From JAAFHI01 sp039793685 (GTDB lineage Bacteria; Acidobacteriota; Blastocatellia; Chloracidobacteriales; Chloracidobacteriaceae), in NCBI GenBank assembly GCA_039793685.1, contig JBDRAL010000089.1, forward strand, positions 1-64,000: a stretch of 64,000 nt of DNA, in the 5' to 3' direction. How positions within the stretch are numbered: the first letter of the stretch is position 1; every line of letters begins with the position of its first letter. Shown here piece by piece: positions 59,435-64,000 of the stretch. Under the pieces are notes generated by a model that saw only the letters and a list, made by a program, of their open reading frames with translations, was not told where the DNA came from and did not search any database. Position numbers and translations under genes: made by a program.

Positions 59435-60925
59435 CTAGCGACGCGGCGCGCGGCGTTTGACGGTAGCCTTCACGGGTTTCGGCGCGGGTTTTGTTGGAGC
59501 CGCCGGACTGACGATGCCGTTGCCGTCAAGCGCGACGACGGCGTCCTTCGGCAGCAGACCGAGCCACGGATCGGAACTCGGCGTCAGGAAAAGCTCGGCG
59601 TAAACCCATTCGTTCAGCGTTTCGACCGGCGTGGTCGGCGCGGCTTTCAGACGGGCCAGAATTTTCGTCCGGAGAAGGAATTCGTTGCGAACCGTGTCTT
59701 CGGCAATCGCCCGGCGGAAACTTTCGATGCTGTTTCCGAACGCCGCCTCGGTCGGGCAGGCGGATCCGACCTTGCAGCGCAGCAGGCGACGGCTGGATTC
59801 GTCCACCGTGACGTTCGGAAGGTAACCTTCGGCAATTTTCGACCACGCTACCGCATCAGTCCGGGTTTCGAGTTCCTCACGAGGGGTCATGAGTTGCACA
59901 ATTCCGACTTCCACAATGCTTTTGGTCGTCGCCATTCGACTGGCGCTCAGTGCGGTCGGCGAGAGGAGGTTGATCACATTATTCGAATTCACGGGTACGG
60001 CGACGGCCGGCTCAGGTGTCGGCACTGGAGCCGGCTCGGTTGATGGTTTGGCTTCCGGGACCGGCGTCCGCGAAGCGTCTTCCGGAGAAAATGTCACCCC
60101 CACCTTTCGGGCCTCCGCTTCCCATTCACTGAGCAGGCGACTACCGGTAGTGGAAAAATTGGCCCGTAAAAGTCTGGCGCGACCCTCCGGGGGCATTCCC
60201 GCGAGTTCGGTGTTCTGGTAAGCGGCATCCTGAAGGGCCGCGAGAAACCGCTCCGGAGCGTAGAGTCCCGGCAGCGCGTCGAGAACCCGCCCGTTGGCGT
60301 CGAGTACATAATGAATGCTGTTGCCGGTGATCGTCCGTTCCAGCTTGCGACCGTCGCCGAAATCAATCGTCACCTTCGGCACGGGCCGGACCGACCGCCA
60401 GTGCAGGATGTAGTTTTCCCGCAGAAACTTCGAAATATCGCCGTTGGCGTAGAGCAGAATCCGGAAGAACCGGCTGTTGGCGCAACTGAACTCCTCGTCA
60501 AGCTGGCCCATCATCCGCAGCGAGAGAATCGGCTTTCCGCTCGCCTTCGCGGCGGCTTTCGCCTGTTCCAAATCCTTGTACCAAAAGAGTTTCGAGACGT
60601 GGGCGTCACGTTGCGCCGCCGTTTTTTCAATCGCACGGCGGATGCGCGGCCACATCGGATCGGCGTCATCGGCCGCTTCGACCTGCGTGCCGTAGGCGGC
60701 AAACAGCGCGTCCAACCCCGCCGGTCCGGCGGCGCGCAGGCGGGCGATGGCGGCGTCCGCGACGGCGGTGTTTTCCGAAATGGCTTTTTGAACGGCGTCC
60801 GCCAGCGCGTTTTCGGGCGCGACCGCAGCGGTCGGCACCGGCGGCGCGGCGAAAATCGGGAGTGGAAGAAATCCGGTACAGGTAAAAAGTACGGCGGCGG
60901 CAGTCAGACGGGAGCGACGAATCAC
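59435..60925 (-). CDS. Secreted protein with a thioredoxin-like region lacking CxxC
   Basis: 496 aa. Signal peptide (LTAAAVLFTCTGFLPLPIFA), a helical N-terminal part, then a thioredoxin-like stretch about residues 115-235 (KDLEQAKAAAKASGKPILSL, SCANSRFFRILLYANGDIS, VLDANGRVLDALPGLYAPERF). The usual redox CxxC is replaced by a single Cys in EEFSCANSRFF. A Pro-rich linker and a helical C-terminal half with a basic tail (KATVKRRAPRR) follow. Role unknown. First gene of the ankyrin operon and may assist folding or export of its products (context only). Confidence 0.7.
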   Translation of the reverse strand: MIRRSRLTAAAVLFTCTGFLPLPIFAAPPVPTAAVAPENALADAVQKAISENTAVADAAIARLRAAGPAGLDALFAAYGTQVEAADDADPMWPRIRRAIEKTAAQRDAHVSKLFWYKDLEQAKAAAKASGKPILSLRMMGQLDEEFSCANSRFFRILLYANGDISKFLRENYILHWRSVRPVPKVTIDFGDGRKLERTITGNSIHYVLDANGRVLDALPGLYAPERFLAALQDAAYQNTELAGMPPEGRARLLRANFSTTGSRLLSEWEAEARKVGVTFSPEDASRTPVPEAKPSTEPAPVPTPEPAVAVPVNSNNVINLLSPTALSASRMATTKSIVEVGIVQLMTPREELETRTDAVAWSKIAEGYLPNVTVDESSRRLLRCKVGSACPTEAAFGNSIESFRRAIAEDTVRNEFLLRTKILARLKAAPTTPVETLNEWVYAELFLTPSSDPWLGLLPKDAVVALDGNGIVSPAAPTKPAPKPVKATVKRRAPRR

Positions 60926-60943
60926 GGCGGGAACCTCCGGAAC

Positions 60944-61092
60944 AGGTGTCGGGTCTCGGGTGTCGGGTTTCAGGTGAAAACCAGTTTTGAGTGATGAGTT
61001 TTGAGTGATGAGTTACTTGCCAGCTCACAATCCGGCTTGTTCGATTCACTCCAGGTTTTGAACCTGAAACCCGACACCCGAGACCTGAAACC
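60944..61092. repeat. Family C inverted pair (ggtgtcgg units)
   Basis: Left arm 60944-60974 (gtgtcgggtctcgggtgtcg and on), right arm 61061-61092, its complement. Direct copies of ttttgagtgatgagt lie between (60986-61013). It occupies most of the promoter region of the 59435 operon. Confidence 0.75.
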
Positions 61093-61190
61093 TTTTCAAT
61101 GCGTTCCCCAGACTCGCAATTCTGAAATTGGTTCCCGGCAAACACGCCGGAGGGAGAGAAACGTTGCAAAAAGGCAGGGATCAAAGACAA

Positions 61191-61267
61191 ATGCGGAATG
61201 CGGAATATCGAATGCGGAATAAAACCTTACAGACTTCATTCCGCATTCGATATTCCGCATTCCGCAT
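61191..61267. repeat. Family F perfect 30-bp inverted repeat
   Basis: Arms 61191-61220 and 61238-61267 are exact reverse complements made of gcggaat units, with a 17-nt loop. It lies 4 bp from the kinase stop codon, so it could act as a terminator stem for the kinase mRNA on the minus strand. Confidence 0.85.
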
Positions 61268-61271
61268 TCTT

Positions 61272-62930
61272 CTAACGTCCGGCCACTTCAAAAAACGTCC
61301 CGTAGGCCCAGCCCTCGGTGATGTCGGGCGATTTGCGCGTCTGCCATTTGCTCGGACGGATGCGGTAGTAGCCGTTTTGAACTTCCAGCACTTCGACCTC
61401 GACGCCCGAGTCGAGCGTCCCGATCTTGTTGCCGTCGTCGCGGCTGCTCGGCGCGGAACGGACGTTCACGCCGCTTTTCACGATGGCCTGGAACGGCGGG
61501 ACGAGCTGGTCGGCGGGCGTGGTCGGGGCGGGACGGACGACTCCGCCCTGCCGGGCCTGATTGCGGACCGTTCGGTAGAGAAAGACCATCGAGCCGACAA
61601 AGCCGACCACGATGAACAGAAACACCGCCGCGCCGATGAGTTTGGTGACGAGCGGCGAGGGCGGCGCGGGGGCCGAGGCGGACGGTTGAACCGGCGACTG
61701 GACGGGCACGACGGGCGGGGTCGCGGCGGGCGGCGGAGATTGAATCACCGGCCCGGCGGGTGGCGGTTCGAGGTTGATGCGCGGCGGAATGTCGGGAACG
61801 GTCACGACCGACCGCATCGGCGCGCTCGGCGTGATGTTCGGAACCGTCGCCTGAGCGGGCGGCGTCACCGGAGCCGCGAGCGGCTGGACCGGAATCACCA
61901 CGCGGTCGGGCGCGGCGGCGGGCATTTCCGTCCCGAACACTTTCGTTCCCGGCGTGAGCGGATTCGGCTCGAACGCATGCGGAGGATGAAATTTCGGGGC
62001 TGACGGCGCGCTGTCGGGTTCGGCCACGGGCGCGCTGTTCGCCGGACGCACCCGTACGCGGGTCGCTTCGTCAACGTCCTGCCACGCCGCGAGCCGTGAA
62101 AAATCCTCCCAGAATTCTTCCACCGTCGGGTAGCGGTGTTCGACCAGCGTGGCCGTCGCCTTGTTGAGAACCCGGAGAAGCTGATTGCCGTAACTGGTCG
62201 CCGCCAGCGCGGGCGGCAGCGCGGAAATCGGCGCGCCGCTGAATTCCTTCGGGGTTTGGCCGGTCATCACGGCGTAGATCGTCTTCGCCAGCGCGTAGAC
62301 ATCCGCCGCGCGCGTCAGCCGCTGGCGTCCGGTGACTTCCGCGCCGAAATCCGGGTGATGCTCGGGCGGGGCGTAAACGTCGGTCCCGACCCGCGTCTGG
62401 CCGTCGCCGACCGTGGCCACGCCGAAATCGCCAATCTTGATCGTCTGGAACGTTTCCGAGAGCAGTAAATTGGCCGGTTTCAAATCGCGGTGGACGACCG
62501 ACTTCGCATGCGCGTGCGCAAGGCCCTCGACGACCTGCTGGAAGTAGAACAGCGTCCGTTCGAGGTCCAGCGGACCGTTGCGCTTGCAGAACGCCGCCAG
62601 ATTGCCGCCGCCGAGAAATTCCATCACGAGGTAGGGAAAGGTCACCCCCGCGAGATCGACCGCCTCGCCGTGACCGAGCCGCCGCACCACGCAGGGATGA
62701 CGGACCACGTCGAGAATCCGCGCCTCTTCCTGAAAATTGTCGATGAGGGTGCGTTCGAGTTCGGCGTCCATCTCGCTCGAAAGGCGGAGATTGAGCGCCT
62801 TGATGATGACCTGCTGGCCGTCATGCCGGTCATGGGCGACGAAAATCTCGGCGTAGCTCCCTTTCGCGAGCCACTGCCGCACTTCGTACCGCCCGTCGAT
62901 CAACGTGTTTTCGAGTTTGAGGTAGGCCAC
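61272..62930 (-). CDS. Membrane Ser/Thr protein kinase with extracellular SH3b domain
   Basis: 552 aa. Hanks-type kinase at residues about 14-290: glycine loop LAKGSYAEIF, Lys in VIIKAL, catalytic loop HRDLKPANLLL, DFG in GDFGVA, and APPEHHPD in the activation segment. A long Pro-rich juxtamembrane linker follows, one TM helix (LIGAAVFLFIVVGFVGSMVF) and an SH3b-like domain (KSGVNVRSAPSSRDDGNKIG, GVEVEVLEV) placed outside, where it could bind peptidoglycan. PknB-like sensor arrangement, with SH3b instead of PASTA. Substrates unknown. Confidence 0.92.
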   Translation of the reverse strand: MAYLKLENTLIDGRYEVRQWLAKGSYAEIFVAHDRHDGQQVIIKALNLRLSSEMDAELERTLIDNFQEEARILDVVRHPCVVRRLGHGEAVDLAGVTFPYLVMEFLGGGNLAAFCKRNGPLDLERTLFYFQQVVEGLAHAHAKSVVHRDLKPANLLLSETFQTIKIGDFGVATVGDGQTRVGTDVYAPPEHHPDFGAEVTGRQRLTRAADVYALAKTIYAVMTGQTPKEFSGAPISALPPALAATSYGNQLLRVLNKATATLVEHRYPTVEEFWEDFSRLAAWQDVDEATRVRVRPANSAPVAEPDSAPSAPKFHPPHAFEPNPLTPGTKVFGTEMPAAAPDRVVIPVQPLAAPVTPPAQATVPNITPSAPMRSVVTVPDIPPRINLEPPPAGPVIQSPPPAATPPVVPVQSPVQPSASAPAPPSPLVTKLIGAAVFLFIVVGFVGSMVFLYRTVRNQARQGGVVRPAPTTPADQLVPPFQAIVKSGVNVRSAPSSRDDGNKIGTLDSGVEVEVLEVQNGYYRIRPSKWQTRKSPDITEGWAYGTFFEVAGR

Positions 62931-62986
62931 AATCCGCCGGTCTCCGGTTTTCTCCGGCTGAGATTACGCGAAGTCCGGCGCATGGA

Positions 62987-63198
62987 AAAGGTGTCGGGTC
63001 TCGGGTGTCGGGTTTCAGGTTTAATCCGAAGTCGCCGAGCCACCTGTCCCGGCGAAACCTCCGTCAGCCCATTTCAATTTCATTCCGTCCTGATTATATA
63101 GATGGCTTTCTCACATTCGGATTGAACCTGAAACCCGACACCCGACACCTTTTCCGGGTTGAACCTGAAACCCGACACCCGAAACCCGACACCTTTTC
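62987..63198. repeat. Family C inverted pair, doubled right arm
   Basis: Left arm 62987-63020; right arm copies at 63125-63154 and 63161-63198. It fills the divergent region between the kinase and helicase genes and ends 2 bp before the helicase ATG. Confidence 0.75.
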
Positions 63199-63200
63199 CA

Positions 63201-64000
63201 ATGGAACTCACTCCCGACAGCCTCAGCCCGGCGCAGCAGATCGCCGTCACCGCCCCGCTCGCGTCGCGGCTCGTCCTCGCCGGTCCCGGCACGGGCAAAA
63301 CCCGGACGCTCGTCTTTCGCGTCGCGCACCTGATTTCAAAACTCGGCATCGCGCCGGAAAACATCCTCGCCGTCACCTACACCAACAAGGCGACCGAGGA
63401 AATGCGCGCGCGCCTGCGGACGATGCTGCCCGAAGCGGCGGCGCACCTGTCGGTCGGGACGTTTCACGCTTTCTGCATCCGCCTGCTGCGCGAACATCAC
63501 GCGGCGGTCGGGCTGCCGAAGCACTTCGCGGTGACGGATGAAAAGGGTCAGCGGGCGGTGTTGCGGCGGGTGCGGCCGAATCTGGCGGAATTCGATGAAA
63601 AAAGAATCCTTTCCGCCCTCAGCAAGCACATGCTGAGCGAGGAACCGGAGGGCGAACCGCTGCCGGAATCGCTCGTCGAGACGTTCGACGCCTACCGCGC
63701 GACGCTTCGTCGCAACGCGCTGATCGACTTCGACGACATTCTTTTACTGGCCGAACAGCTTCTGCTCGACTCGCCGGAAGCCCTCGACGCCGTCCGGGCG
63801 CGGTTCAAGGCCGTACTGGTGGATGAATTTCAGGACACCGACGCCGTTCAATATCGAATTTTGAAACTCATCTGCCTCGGCGCGCTGCCGGGCGTCCACC
63901 GGGACGTCCGCATCCCGGTGTTCGCCGTCGCCGACGACGATCAGTCGATTTTCGCGTGGCGTGGGGCTGATCCGCGCAACGTGTCGCGCTTCACCGCCGA
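63201..64000 (+). CDS. UvrD/Rep-family superfamily 1 DNA helicase (3' end outside window)
   Basis: At least 266 aa, open to the window edge. SF1A motifs: Q-motif LSPAQQIAV, motif I LAGPGTGKTRTL, motif Ia ILAVTYTNKATEEM, VGTFHAFCIRLL, motif II LVDEFQDTD and motif III VADDDQSIFAWRGA. Translocates 3' to 5' on single-stranded DNA in repair or replication restart; UvrD, Rep or PcrA cannot be told apart from this part. ATG 63201 follows the repeat directly and no Shine-Dalgarno is visible. Confidence 0.9.
   Translation, partial: MELTPDSLSPAQQIAVTAPLASRLVLAGPGTGKTRTLVFRVAHLISKLGIAPENILAVTYTNKATEEMRARLRTMLPEAAAHLSVGTFHAFCIRLLREHHAAVGLPKHFAVTDEKGQRAVLRRVRPNLAEFDEKRILSALSKHMLSEEPEGEPLPESLVETFDAYRATLRRNALIDFDDILLLAEQLLLDSPEALDAVRARFKAVLVDEFQDTDAVQYRILKLICLGALPGVHRDVRIPVFAVADDDQSIFAWRGADPRNVSRFTA

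Overview
The window is 64 kb of GC-rich bacterial chromosome holding about 48 protein genes. I found no rRNA, tRNA or CRISPR array. Several features together fit an Acidobacteriota genome of the Blastocatellia/Chloracidobacterium type: secreted proteins with carboxypeptidase-regulatory-like domains, arrays of TonB C-terminal-domain proteins, DUF3857/transglutaminase proteins, a Ser/Thr kinase with an SH3b tail, and a PuhE-like photosynthetic assembly domain. The last of these points to a phototroph. This assignment is inference, because no rRNA is present.

Layout. 1-8.5 kb: two tandem giant secreted S8 proteases, the first cut by the window edge. 8.9-13 kb: a PER-like class A beta-lactamase, a secreted unknown, a PuhE-CobW/G3E GTPase fusion and a TM2-like small membrane protein. 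13-21 kb, minus strand: homoserine dehydrogenase, a two-gene accessory cassette, an orphan sugar/nucleoside-type permease, a TPR protein, an FGE-like protein and panC. 21-27 kb, plus strand: an accessory island with SUKH (SMI1/KNR4) proteins, DUF1272, GNAT, an HslV-like hydrolase and a DUF1444 protein. 27-36 kb: a Cys-rich-domain protein, an MFS exporter, queE, two TlpA-like thioredoxins (one apparently a selenoprotein), a lipoprotein hydrolase, ispA and an MBL-fold hydrolase. 35.7-40 kb: four tandem TonB-C-family paralogues, one decayed. 40-45.7 kb: two DUF3857 proteins and an Rsm22-like methyltransferase. 45.8-51.5 kb: CYTH, GT2, and a divergent NtrC-type regulator and 7TM histidine kinase. 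51.7-61 kb: recG, four ankyrin proteins sharing one N-terminal Cys domain, and a thioredoxin-like secreted protein. 61-64 kb: a Ser/Thr kinase and the start of a UvrD-type helicase.

Three things stand out. (1) PuhE is fused to a metallochaperone-type GTPase carrying a CxCC motif. If this is a Chloracidobacterium relative, whose reaction centre is reported to contain Zn-bacteriochlorophyll a', the fusion is a candidate pigment-metal or assembly factor. (2) A TlpA-like gene has an in-frame TGA exactly where the first redox cysteine should be, followed by a SECIS-like hairpin. (3) Nearly every strand switch or cassette boundary carries short-tandem-repeat sequence of 7-8 nt units. Many different sequence families occur, but most are arranged as inverted pairs, and the repeats often supply stop codons or abut starts. 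A separate 431-bp nested inverted-repeat element sits inside the ankyrin operon.
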